A stretch of 34,628 nucleotides of DNA from Acholeplasmataceae bacterium UBA4853 (GCA_002399815.1 DHEJ01000002.1:1-34628); one strand, 5' to 3'. Shown: positions 25,340-33,656, counted from the stretch's first letter. Numbers and translations: made by a program. The notes: generated from the sequence alone by a model not told the origin.

Positions 25340-25524
25340 AAATGTTCATTGACGACATGTTGGCGATATATAGTTTCCACTCCATGTATAGTCGTTGCTA
25401 TGTTGGAAGTTAGCAGTTTCTACTTGCTGCAAGATACTTTCCAGTTCTCGGTAAAAAATAACACTTTTCTTTACAACTCATAAATTTGCGTGCATTTAGT
25501 TACAAATAAGGCACCATATAACAC
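25340..25524 (+). repeat. Dispersed repeat, copy A2, left part
   Basis: It aligns with A1 from the CATTGA-ACATGTTGG region through TTTGCGTGCATTTAGTTAC and GGCACCAT. The stem GGAAGT/ACTTTCC with inner AGCA/TGCT and the TATAG/CTATG hairpin are kept. The IS3-family element begins at about 25525 and separates it from its right part. Confidence 0.65.
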
Positions 25525-27010
25525 TGAAATAGTTTCCAAATCTTGGAGAAAGGTTATAATGAATATAACCAATCTAAAGATAGGGGAACTTTTTTTTATG
25601 AGAATCACGCAGGAAATGAAATTAAAAATGGTAGAGGAATATTTACTGAAAGGTAAATCACTATCACATATATCACAAGCATATGATAATTACGATGTCA
25701 GTAATATTAAGTACAATGTCAATTTGTACAAAAAATTCGGTTCAGAGGTATTTTTGAATCGAGAAGGCAAGATATACTATCGAGATACCAAACTATTGGC
25801 GATAAAAAGAGTGCTTGAAGGTAATGAATCAATCAGAAGTGTCGCGCTTGATTTTGGATTAACAGATCCGACCATTTTACAAGACTGGATTAAGAACTAT
25901 AAAAACAAAGGTGAAGCAGGCGTACAAGATACCTATCCTAGAAAGAATTATGTATTAAAAGATGAGCGAGCAAGAAATATCGTAGATAAAAAATTAAAGG
26001 AAGAAAACAAGCGACTACGTGCAGAGATAGAATACTTAAAAAAATCTCAGTCCTTAACCCAAAAGCTAGAAGGAGCAACAAATAAGGATAAAGTTTTAAT
26101 TGTTGCAGGGTTAAGGAAGAAACATAAATTAGAGCACCTTCTAGACCTTATAAAGATGGCACCATCGGTTTATTATTACAATCTATCAGTCATTAAAAAC
26201 AAGGTAAATAAGTATCAAGAAATTGAAGATAAAATTGATGAGTTATATTTAAAGAATCATAAAAAAAGGACAGCATTACAACGCGATTTACATTGAATTA
26301 AAGAATTTAGGATACAAGATAGGAAACAATAAAGTTTTAGAGATTATGAGAGCCAAAGGATATCTTAAGTTTAGAAGCAAGAAATGGCGTAAATACTCAT
26401 CATATGAAGGGGATAAAGGATATGTAAAGCCTAATCATATGAAACAAACATTTATAACAACAAGACCCTTTGAAAAAGTAGGTACAGACATTACAATGTT
26501 TAGAGTTAAAAACGCAGCAGTTTATTTATCTCCAGTTATTGATTTTAATACCAGAGAAGTTCTGTCTTATGTAGCAGCCAAAGATGCCAAGGTCGATAAA
26601 GTGATGCATATGCTGACTCAATTGAAGCAAAAGCATGGGAATCAAATTGAGGGTATGATGATCCAATCAGATCAAGGCATACAATATCAAAATTCGAGAT
26701 ATCAAGAGAGACTAATTGAATTGGGGATGATTCAATCCATGAGTAGAAAAGGAAACTGTTTAGATAATAGTCCGACCGAAAACTTTTTTGGCAGAATCAA
26801 AGATGAAATGTGGTATGGACATGAAGATGAATTTAATTCAACTGATGAATTAATTAAAGGTATTGATGAATACATTGAATACTATAACAACACTAGAATC
26901 GTTCTAAAATTAAAAACGAATCCTATTGATTATAGAAATCGCTCTTTAAATAATATATAATAAATATGAGGGTTCATTAGAATCTTCTCCAAGAAAAGAA
27001 AACTAAAGCA
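25525..27010 (+). mobile_element. IS3-family insertion sequence
   Basis: The left end (25525-25550) and the reverse complement of the right end (26985-27010) align without gaps over 26 bases with 19 matches; both begin TG and share TCTTGGAGAA. Length is 1486 bp, normal for IS150-type IS3 elements. It lies inside repeat A2: the left flank ends GCACCAT-ATAACAC and the right flank resumes GTCTTGTTTCACTCC, as in the uninterrupted A1. No clean target duplication is visible (CAC left, CAG right). Confidence 0.8.
25598..26960 (+). pseudogene. IS3-family transposase with one frameshift
   Basis: The first frame runs from ATG 25598 (MRITQEMKLKMVEEYLL) to 26296 and holds the helix-turn-helix domains, a coiled coil (LKEENKRLRAEIEYLKK) and the start of the OrfB part (APSVYYYNLSVI). 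Its end ALQRDLH is out of frame. The expected GQHYNAIYIELKNLGYKIGN is in another frame from 26268 onward and leads to the DDE core: GTDITMF, QSDQGIQYQ and PTENFFGRIKDE. The second frame ends at 26960. Removing one A from the seven-A run (26261-26267) restores one reading frame. It may be an inactivating insertion or a slippage site that produces the full transposase. Confidence 0.8.
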
Positions 27011-27012
27011 CA

Positions 27013-27190
27013 GTCTTGTTTCACTCCACTGTGAATGGCTTTACACGGCTATCATTAGAGTGATATTATATGCGAAAGGGGTCGGGATTGACTCCTTTTT
27101 TGCTATCTATAGGTTATTCATCCATTGAAGTACCGTCCTATCGAACCTCTAAATGCGAGTGAAAACTTGGAAGTGCCGTCCTAGCGAACT
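27013..27190 (+). repeat. Dispersed repeat, copy A2, right part
   Basis: It begins GTCTTGTTTCACTCCACTGT as in A1, keeps the CACTC/GAGTG arms and the terminator, and ends with GAAGTACCGTCCTATCGAAC (27127-27146). A variant of that motif, GAAGTGCCGTCCTAGCGAAC, recurs at 27170-27189. This and the next 80 bases fill the gene-free stretch 26961-27268. Confidence 0.65.
27075..27101 (+). terminator. Intrinsic terminator within repeat A2
   Basis: AAAGGGGTC (27075-27083) pairs with GACTCCTTT (27090-27098) with one G-U, followed by T to 27101. The stem differs from that of A1 (GGAACC/GGTTCC) on both arms, so pairing is kept while sequence changes. Confidence 0.8.
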
Positions 27191-27268
27191 ATGAACAAAA
27201 ACCATCATTGATTTCTAAAAACACCTTGTTTTAATAATGCAAATGAATTTTTGTATAAAATAGATTGA

Positions 27269-28114
27269 TTATTTTACCTTTATACTGAGATTAGATATTT
27301 TATTTGTATCGTAATTTTTCAAAAAAGATATCATATCATCGTTATTAAGCAATTCAGACAGTTTCGACAATGATTTTCTTGCTTCAGAATCAAACAAGTT
27401 GAAACCGTATGATTTCATTCTTTTTATTTGATTTTGAAGCTTTTCATTAATAAAAAAATAGTCTTCAGTTATTCTTAAATCAGTAATCTTGTGCACTGGA
27501 TAAAATTTTAATGAATCATTGTTCTGAGATATGAGAAATAAGTATAAATCATCAAAAGGTTTAACAATGAGTAAAGGTTTACACTTGATAGTTATGCTGT
27601 TAAAAGAAAAATTAATCTCAACTTTGCTTATTATGGACTGTTCAAGTGTTGTATAGATATCTTTTAAGATAATTTTTTCTCTTTCAACATTGGATAGTTT
27701 TGTATATGCATGAATACAGTTTCTAAAAGATAAGGCATAATCTTGTTCATTTATCTTTAAATTCTTCAAAATAGTCTGAAACTGATTAATAAACGATTTG
27801 CTGATTCTTAAAGATAGTCGTATGGTATCACCCCTATTCATTTTAGAATCTAAATTGATATACGAAGATAGAGACTGATCAATAATATTCATCACTTTAG
27901 ATTTCATACTTTGGTCAGTATCTTTACTAACCGTTTTAAAAATGTATTTTTTAAGATCAATGAAATTTAAATAATAGGTTTCAAAATAATTAATCAAAAT
28001 TCTATTCATTAGTTGATTGATATTTAGAATATTAAATAATCTCATATCTCGATGAAGAATTAAGTGATTTTCATTATTAATTGATAGTCGATGAACATCA
28101 TTTAGTTTATCCAT
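27269..28114 (-). CDS. WYL-domain-like regulator
   Basis: A 281-residue protein read from ATG 28114, which has GAAAGGA six bases upstream; longer upstream starts have no site. The N-terminal 110 residues are helical. A segment RLSLRISKSFINQFQTIL is followed by a strand-rich domain near 165-230 (INFSFNSITIKCKPLLIV, LYLFLISQNNDSLKFYPV) that resembles the WYL ligand-binding domain of regulators linked to phage defence. No clear N-terminal HTH was identified. It is divergent from the small genes starting at 28289 and may control them. Domain assignment is from pattern only. Confidence 0.6.
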   Translation of the reverse strand: MDKLNDVHRLSINNENHLILHRDMRLFNILNINQLMNRILINYFETYYLNFIDLKKYIFKTVSKDTDQSMKSKVMNIIDQSLSSYINLDSKMNRGDTIRLSLRISKSFINQFQTILKNLKINEQDYALSFRNCIHAYTKLSNVEREKIILKDIYTTLEQSIISKVEINFSFNSITIKCKPLLIVKPFDDLYLFLISQNNDSLKFYPVHKITDLRITEDYFFINEKLQNQIKRMKSYGFNLFDSEARKSLSKLSELLNNDDMISFLKNYDTNKISNLSIKVK

Positions 28115-28235
28115 AATAATCCTTTCTGTAAATTCGCCACATTTTATTAAAAATAAAACAGCCTTGTATAAATAATTATAAGGATATTTTATCATAAAAA
28201 TATCATATATTAGATACATTTATTTACCACATAGA

Positions 28236-28252
28236 TTAGTATATAATAGTAG
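28236..28252 (+). promoter_or_regulatory. Promoter element shared with the Sel1 operon
   Basis: This 17-bp stretch, beginning ATTAGTATA, is 16/17 identical to 22905-22921. It contains TATAAT (28243-28248), 41 bases before the small ORF at 28289. Both sites lie in divergent intergenic regions of cargo clusters that include Sel1 proteins. Confidence 0.5.
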
Positions 28253-28288
28253 TGTATAAACATTACAAAGAAAAGAGTTTAAATTACA

Positions 28289-28438
28289 ATGCATACCTAT
28301 GAAGTGGATTTTGTTGTTAATGGTATAAGAAGTAAACAAATTGTACAAGCCTATAGTTCGTTATCAGCAAGGCAGATAATCGAAGCACAATATAAGAATA
28401 ATAACTTTGCTATTTATAGCATTAAAGAAATCAAATAA
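28289..28438 (+). CDS. Small protein of 49 residues
   Basis: An ORF of 49 codons starting MHTYEVDFVVNGIRSKQ and ending FAIYSIKEIK. A strand-helix-strand layout is suggested, with the helix LSARQIIEAQYK. AAAGAG lies ten bases before the ATG. It follows a good promoter and precedes the 28462 gene by 23 bases, likely in one operon. It looks like a real small gene; function unknown. Confidence 0.6.
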   Translation: MHTYEVDFVVNGIRSKQIVQAYSSLSARQIIEAQYKNNNFAIYSIKEIK

Positions 28439-28461
28439 TAATTTTTCTGGAGGAGTGAGTC

Positions 28462-28995
28462 ATGAAACCTAAAAAACTTGTATGGAGAACTTTTGAAGAT
28501 TCAATTGAAAACTGTATAAAATATAATGTAAAAGTTATTCAAGTGTTATCGATGTCCAAAATAAATTATTTAAATCTTAACTTATCTACTGAAATCCACA
28601 ATTCTTATACGGATGATAAAGTGTTATACTTTAATGCTTATGGAACTGTATACATTGACGAAAAGGATTATGAAAAAGTTACTGAACTTATTGAAACTCA
28701 TTTTGAGGAAATTAATGACAAGAGCCCAAATATAATATATGTGTTGTTTTCGTGGGAAAGATTTACAGATATCGAAAAAAATGATTGGAATTCGTTTCTT
28801 TTACCCAATTCACCTTTTCATTTTTATGCGGATGAAGAAGATATCCCTTTATCGGTATTTAGACAAAGCAATATCAAGTATTTTGTGAACGAAAATGAAG
28901 ATGATATGCTTCTATTAGATGAAGTTATTATTAATCAGAAGGGAGAATATGAAGATATATACAACAAAAAGAAGGTCTTTCCAAAATATGATTAG
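28462..28995 (+). CDS. Unknown cytosolic protein
   Basis: A 177-residue protein I cannot assign. It begins MKPKKLVWRTFEDSIEN and has strands (KVIQVLSM, VLYFNAYGTVYIDE), a helix (YEKVTELIETHFEEIN) and an acidic C-terminal half (YADEEDIPLS, ENEDDMLLLDE). There is no membrane segment. GGAGGAG gives a strong ribosome site nine bases before the ATG. Its end overlaps the next frame by eight bases (ATGATTAG), indicating coupling. Confidence 0.7.
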   Translation: MKPKKLVWRTFEDSIENCIKYNVKVIQVLSMSKINYLNLNLSTEIHNSYTDDKVLYFNAYGTVYIDEKDYEKVTELIETHFEEINDKSPNIIYVLFSWERFTDIEKNDWNSFLLPNSPFHFYADEEDIPLSVFRQSNIKYFVNENEDDMLLLDEVIINQKGEYEDIYNKKKVFPKYD

Positions 28996-29401
28996 TGGAT
29001 TTGATATTGGTAATCACTTGATTCACTTGAAAACTGCATGTGGATATTTTAGATTATTAAAAATAGCATCAGAAAGATTAGAAGATTTTGCATATGTTAT
29101 TTTTGATTATAATGGTTCTGATTTAGAATTGATTATTCCAGAATCCTATGAAGGATATAAGATTACCGCAATTGTGGCCAAAGCTTTCAAAGGATCGAAA
29201 ATACAAAAACTTATAATGCCAAATACTATCACATTGATTGGTAATGAAGCATTTGCTAACTGCCGTGATTTAAATGAGACCGTAATATCTAATAAACTGG
29301 AATTGATTCCTGATAATTCATTTGAAAATTGAATTAATTTGAAGAGATTGAATATTCCATTGAGTGTAAAGAGAAATGGAAAAGATTCATTTAAAAACTG
29401 A
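28988..29401 (+). pseudogene. BspA-type leucine-rich repeat protein broken by TGA codons
   Basis: The open part from ATG 28988 gives 114 residues. ELIIPESYEGYKITAI and MPNTITLIGNEAFANC are typical of LRR_5 (BspA-like) repeats that bind proteins. After TGA 29330-29332 the same frame continues with repeat-like sequence (INLKRLNIPLSVKRNGKDSF) to a second TGA at 29399. Both stops sit where the repeat normally has cysteine (FANC, then FEN-stop, then FKN-stop). TGC or TGT to TGA is one change. The gene therefore looks truncated by two mutations. I chose ATG 28988 because of its overlap with the upstream stop; ATG 28949 and 28919 are alternatives. Confidence 0.65.
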
Positions 29402-29407
29402 TATAAT
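29399..29407 (+). promoter_or_regulatory. Extended -10 promoter
   Basis: TGATATAAT begins inside the second stop codon of the broken leucine-rich repeat gene and lies 44 bases before ATG 29451. Confidence 0.4.
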
Positions 29408-29450
29408 ATAGAAAAAAGATTAATATGCCGTGAAAGAAGAAGTATTACTC

Positions 29451-29864
29451 ATGAAAATTATAAGAAACATTATTATAACTGAACAAACGCTAGATATGTT
29501 GCATTTACAAAGTGTAATAATCACAGGAACAATTTTTACTTTTATTGACCCTAATAAAATGGCTAACAATAAAAGTGATGATGAAGATGAAAGGGATACA
29601 TATAATCCTTAAGATGATGAATATCATTTAAATAAGTTAATTGACGAGGCATTATTTTTGGATGAAAGATGCAATGCAATAGTCAATATTGAAGTGAAAT
29701 CAGTGATTAAAACAGATTTGTCATCAACAACAAAACTAATTTCAAAAATTATAAGTGACCACACAATTGAAAATGATTATTTATTTGGAGTTCCAGTTAT
29801 TATACCTATTGATCAATATAATCAAATAATTCATTCGAATGAAACAACGACTCTACGTTGTTAA
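29451..29864 (+). pseudogene. Unknown gene interrupted by one stop codon
   Basis: From ATG 29451 the frame reads MKIIRNIIITEQTLDM to ERDTYNP, stops at TAA 29610-29612, and continues in the same frame with DDEYHLNKLIDEALFLDE to NETTTLRC, stopping at 29864. Both sides have protein-like composition, and no ribosome site precedes the second part (TTG 29658). A single change in one codon would restore a protein of about 137 residues. The family is not recognised. An upstream GTG at 29430 is a possible alternative start. Confidence 0.6.
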
Positions 29865-29884
29865 TGAAAGTAAGGTAACAGACT

Positions 29885-30847
29885 ATGAATGCAAAAATAT
29901 TATTTAATTGGATTAGAATTTTGAAAGGTGATAGAAGTGATATTCAATATTTGGATGAATATTACTATAAGCACAAAAACAATAAATTTAAAACAATTTA
30001 TGAAATTTTGAAAAATGATACTGAAATTTATAACATCTTTCTTAATACTGTTCTGAATAAAGAACTTTTAATATGCTTAAATGTATTACAAATTGATAAA
30101 TGTATAGAATATATTGACGATATTAATATATCTTCATCTATTGGGATAGATGACCTTTATCTATTATTAAAAGATAAAACTGTAATTAACGATAACTTTA
30201 GTGAATTACCATTAATTGAATATGAAACTCGACGAATTCGAGACTCATCTGTAATTGATAATATTACAGGAAAAGAAACTATCCATTATATTGATATGGA
30301 TGATGAATATCTATCAAGAACGATTATTTATGTAGAAAAAGTAGAAGAGGAATTAAAGTCGATTTTGAATAGCACCAAATATGGAAAGCATGATTTTCTT
30401 TCGCATTATGATTATGGTAACAGAATAGAAAGACTTCAGTTATATTTGTTAGCATTTACGCTCATAAATATTCAGAAAAATGTATTGATATACTTTAATG
30501 GATTTAATAATGATACCCTAGTGGAACTGGTCAAACTTTATGATATTATTGATTATCAGAGCTTACAGCCAGATAGTGAGGAAGAGGAAGATTACAGGGA
30601 TGAAGAGAACTCAATAACGGGAAAAAGTGAAGACTTTTTTTCAAGTCAACTAAACATATTGTTATCAAAGTCCAACAAAGGGGACTTGGATTCTACTTTA
30701 GAGGTAGCAAGGATTTTTGAATTAGGGGAAGTAGTTGAAATTGATTTATCAAAAGCAATTCTTTATTATAAAAAAGCATATTCACTTGGTCACAAAGAAT
30801 CAAAAAGGATTATAGAGGATCTTACAAAATTGATTTCTAAATTATAA
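29885..30847 (+). CDS. Unknown protein with a C-terminal Sel1 repeat
   Basis: A 320-residue protein. The first 240 residues are mainly helical and not recognised (LLICLNVLQIDKCIEYID, SLQPDSEEEEDYRDEEN acidic linker). The C-terminal part, near 272-315, is one Sel1 unit (STLEVARIFELGEVVEID, SKAILYYKKAYSLGHKES). GGTAACAG before the ATG is a modest ribosome site. It parallels the Sel1 protein of the 22955 operon: both clusters hold a Sel1 protein behind a matching promoter element. It may be an adaptor for neighbouring proteins. Confidence 0.7.
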   Translation: MNAKILFNWIRILKGDRSDIQYLDEYYYKHKNNKFKTIYEILKNDTEIYNIFLNTVLNKELLICLNVLQIDKCIEYIDDINISSSIGIDDLYLLLKDKTVINDNFSELPLIEYETRRIRDSSVIDNITGKETIHYIDMDDEYLSRTIIYVEKVEEELKSILNSTKYGKHDFLSHYDYGNRIERLQLYLLAFTLINIQKNVLIYFNGFNNDTLVELVKLYDIIDYQSLQPDSEEEEDYRDEENSITGKSEDFFSSQLNILLSKSNKGDLDSTLEVARIFELGEVVEIDLSKAILYYKKAYSLGHKESKRIIEDLTKLISKL

Positions 30848-30913
30848 TAGTTATATAATGATTTTTCATTGATAGATTTCCGTGTTTATAGTTGGTTAAT
30901 CAAGGAGTTCTAA

Positions 30914-31255
30914 ATGATTGGCATATTCTTTTTATATAGAAGTAAATTGTACACTTTAAAGATAGATAAAAACAAGATATCAAACAAAACATCTGAATTT
31001 ATAGATTCGGATTTTTCTCATAACGACATGTTCGAATTGTTAAGAAGAAAAATAGGGATTGGCATTAATACGGAGTATTTTAATGTACCAAGAGGAAGAG
31101 TTTTGTATTCAATTAGGGATCAAAGATATCGAGTTTATTTGACGAGATCGATTAATAATTCAAATATTCAAGATTTGATTATAAAATGCTTCATTTTGAA
31201 TGCGTATGATGTGGATTTTTTGCATGATGAACACTATGAAGCGTATGAAGTATGA
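30914..31255 (+). CDS. Small protein of unknown function
   Basis: A 113-residue protein beginning MIGIFFLYRSKLYTLKID. Strands alternate with a central helix (SHNDMFELLRRKIGI), then RVLYSIRDQRYRVYL. No motif is recognised. AAGGAG lies six bases before the ATG. It ends the cluster begun at 28289; repeat A3 lies about 75 bases downstream. A small cytosolic protein of immunity-like size is one reading, without support beyond size and position. Confidence 0.6.
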   Translation: MIGIFFLYRSKLYTLKIDKNKISNKTSEFIDSDFSHNDMFELLRRKIGIGINTEYFNVPRGRVLYSIRDQRYRVYLTRSINNSNIQDLIIKCFILNAYDVDFLHDEHYEAYEV

Positions 31256-31329
31256 TTTGTGTCAATAAAAAAGAAAGTTAAAATGCTATTTATATATAAA
31301 ATAGTCAAATAATTAATTGTAATAAGTAG

Positions 31330-31446
31330 TTTGATGTCGCGTTGAGAGTTAACATTTGCTACTTTGAGTATGGTTGAAAGAATGTTGAAAGTTAGTAGTT
31401 TCCAGTTGTTGTAGGATACTTTCTAGTTCTCGGTAAAAAACAACAC
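31330..31446 (+). repeat. Dispersed repeat, copy A3, truncated
   Basis: The clearest match is 31390-31446, aligning with A1 and A2 from GTTGAAAG through GATACTTTC, AGTTCTCGGTAAAAAA and AACAC; a weaker match extends left to about 31330. The outer stem GAAAG/CTTTC is kept. In the inner stem, AGCA/TGCT has become AGTA/TGTT, which still pairs by G-U. The copy ends abruptly at AACAC, where coding sequence of a truncated gene begins. Confidence 0.6.
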
Positions 31447-31813
31447 ATCAGGTAGTTTAAATGTTGATAGCATAAATTTAGAACACATTTATCCAAAATC
31501 TCCCGTAACTACATGGGCAACAAACGGTTGGCCAGTAAATAGGGATGAGCAAAAGCAAATAATTAATAATATTGGGAATATGATACTTCTAAATCAAGAA
31601 ATTAATAAAAAAATTCAAAACAAATATGTAGATGACAAAATTGTTGAGTACAATAGAATTATACCAAAAGATCGTTTTCTACAAACTTCAATAAATACGT
31701 TCGATTTTAATAAGTTTAAGATTGAGAAAGATTTGTATATTAAAAACAGACAATCTCAAATTTCAGATTCTGTGAAAAACGATTTCTACTTTGGGAAAGT
31801 TCTAATTCAATGA
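31442..31813 (+). pseudogene. DUF1524 (GmrSD-type HNH) C-terminal remnant
   Basis: From 31466 the frame reads DSINLEHIYPKSP, then WATNGWPVN and IGNMILLNQEINKKIQNK, ending FYFGKVLIQ. The LEHI-P motif followed by IGN-LLL is typical of DUF1524, the HNH-like nuclease domain at the C-terminus of GmrSD-type modification-dependent restriction enzymes. The 5' part, including the DUF262 ParB-like domain, is missing; the frame starts directly at the end of repeat A3. The intact protein would be several hundred residues longer. This is a dead remnant. Confidence 0.75.
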
Positions 31814-31920
31814 TAATTTTTTACTCTATTCTACTCATTTTATAGTCCAAATCGACTGTCAATAACATTTAAACTCAACAACGGGAAAGAAATTAGAAGC
31901 TAATTAAAGTAAATTAGTCG

Positions 31921-31951
31921 CCATACAGCTAATATTAGTTGTGTGGTTTTT
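31921..31951 (+). terminator. Intrinsic terminator
   Basis: CCATACAGCTA pairs with TAGTTGTGTGG across 31921-31946, with two G-U pairs and a small AT loop, then five T. It closes the DUF1524 remnant and isolates the next unit. Confidence 0.8.
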
Positions 31952-31999
31952 ACTCATTCTACTTATGGTGTAGATTGAGGCTTTATAAATAAAATAAAA

Positions 32000-32008
32000 T
32001 GTTATAAT
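32000..32008 (+). promoter_or_regulatory. Extended -10 promoter
   Basis: TGTTATAAT, 58 bases before the ATG at 32066. No clear -35 box. Confidence 0.5.
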
Positions 32009-32065
32009 TTAAATAACCGCAAAACAAATAGAAAATGATGATAAGTACTAAAAACAGGAGCTAAG

Positions 32066-32542
32066 ATGGATAATTTTGATGTCGTAATTTCAGCTGTAAG
32101 GATCGTAGAAAAAATACTTAACTTCCCTGCTCCTCAGTTATTTATTGTAGAACAGAACCAACTGCCTAATAGTGAAATAACAGGCATGTACAAATTTGAT
32201 GACAATGAGATTATATTTAACGAAGATTGGGTTTTGAGAAGTGATTGGACTGAAGTTATCATTACGGCTTTTCACGAGATGAGACACGCATATCAAGGTT
32301 ACTGTATACGCACCCATAGCCGAGAGTTACAATCGACATTAGACAAATGGGAGTATGAAACACTAAACTATATAATGCCTTCAGGCAAAAATAGCGAAAT
32401 TGACGATGAATCGTATCTTAAACAGGAAATAGAAATAAATGCGATTGCATTTGCACATAAAATGATGTTAGACCATTTTGACTTGAGAACTGTAATACCG
32501 AATTCTATTAAAGATAAAGTAACTATTAAACTTGGTTACTGA
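32066..32542 (+). CDS. Zincin-type metallopeptidase (HExRH)
   Basis: A 158-residue protein with AFHEMRHAYQ near 71-80, a zincin HExxH motif where His and Glu act in zinc binding and catalysis. EIEINAIAFAHKM near 130-142 supplies the probable third zinc ligand, Glu. The layout resembles small cytosolic metallopeptidases related to the ImmA/IrrE-like group, but there is no HTH. CAGGAG lies eight bases before the ATG. It starts a three-gene run with a DUF2971 protein and a small helical protein, so it may be a processing or sensor protease in a defence unit. Confidence 0.7.
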   Translation: MDNFDVVISAVRIVEKILNFPAPQLFIVEQNQLPNSEITGMYKFDDNEIIFNEDWVLRSDWTEVIITAFHEMRHAYQGYCIRTHSRELQSTLDKWEYETLNYIMPSGKNSEIDDESYLKQEIEINAIAFAHKMMLDHFDLRTVIPNSIKDKVTIKLGY

Positions 32543-32561
32543 TTTCTGATTGGAGGGTCCA

Positions 32562-33656
32562 ATGACTTATGATAAAAAATTCTTGAACGAATATTTGAAT
32601 CACTATTTATCAAATAAGATAAATAATGAATTCGTAAAAGAATACATCAAAAAGATACCTAAAAAACTGTATAGATTTAGAGCATGCACAGAAAATGATT
32701 TTGATGCGGTTGAAGAAGACTATATATGGCTATCATTGGCTAATGAGTTTGAAGATATCAAAGACTCAACAATTAAATATAACTTCAAGTCACAAAAAGG
32801 TGAAATATTTGATATCTATTGTGATTGGTACCCACACATACTAAAAACTGAGTTAAAAAAGAAATTTCCTAAAGTGGATTTATCAAGATGCAATATTAGC
32901 AGAGAACTTATCGATGAATATGTTGATAATGTTATTGATAAGAGTGGAACATACAATAGAAAAAAACTGAAAAGTTACATGCTGAGTAACGGAATGAAAA
33001 CATCAGAATTCACAATTATTGATGAGTTTCTAGGGCAACATATGACACAAGAAAACATTGAAAAAGTGGCAAATAGTTTTATGGATAAGCTTAACAGCAA
33101 AATGCTAGAACTCAAAGATTCATTTCTTGTAACTTGTTTCACTCAAACATTTAAGAATGATAATTTGTGGCAAACATATGCGAAAAAATATACTGGATTC
33201 TGCATTGAATATGATTTACCGAAAGTTGAAGTTGAATCGAGCACAAACTTATTATTTCAATTCACTCCAATGCTATACGGCACTAAAAAGCCAGTTGATT
33301 TTGTTGAGTTATTCAGAATAGCCAAAATGGAGTATTGTAAAGAAGATTACGATAAGCGTGTTGCAGTAAATATGGATGTTCAATTCAATTTACAAGCAAG
33401 AACAAAAAGTAAAACATATGATCATGAGAAAGAGTGGAGACTCTATCTAAAAAAGGATTCAGTGAAAACCAGAAAATATACTTTCCCATTTATAAGTAGA
33501 ATTATTCTTGGTAAGGATATGAAGGAAAGAAATAGAGCAAGATTAATTAATATAGCGAAAAAGAATGGTTTTGAGATTTATCAACAAAAATATAATTTAC
33601 TTACATCAAGCTTTTCGTATTATAAAATCGATAAGGAGATACTCAAACATGAATAA
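32562..33656 (+). CDS. DUF2971 protein
   Basis: A 364-residue protein with the DUF2971 pattern: LYRFRACTENDFDAVEEDYI, WLSLANEFEDIKDS, then WQTYAKKYTGFCIEYDL, and a late HEKEWRLY near 290. DUF2971 proteins are widespread in defence islands and have been linked to abortive-infection-type loci; their activity is not established here. ATG 32562 with GGAGGG four to nine bases upstream is preferred over TTG 32550. It follows the metallopeptidase by 19 bases, and its last codons overlap the next gene by eight bases (ATGAATAA), so the three form one operon. Confidence 0.8.
   Translation: MTYDKKFLNEYLNHYLSNKINNEFVKEYIKKIPKKLYRFRACTENDFDAVEEDYIWLSLANEFEDIKDSTIKYNFKSQKGEIFDIYCDWYPHILKTELKKKFPKVDLSRCNISRELIDEYVDNVIDKSGTYNRKKLKSYMLSNGMKTSEFTIIDEFLGQHMTQENIEKVANSFMDKLNSKMLELKDSFLVTCFTQTFKNDNLWQTYAKKYTGFCIEYDLPKVEVESSTNLLFQFTPMLYGTKKPVDFVELFRIAKMEYCKEDYDKRVAVNMDVQFNLQARTKSKTYDHEKEWRLYLKKDSVKTRKYTFPFISRIILGKDMKERNRARLINIAKKNGFEIYQQKYNLLTSSFSYYKIDKEILKHE

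Noticed and set aside
28988..29401. UGA read as tryptophan, as in Mycoplasma
   Set aside because: Many genes in the window end in TGA at the expected length and tryptophan is TGG throughout. In the broken gene the expected residue is cysteine, not tryptophan.
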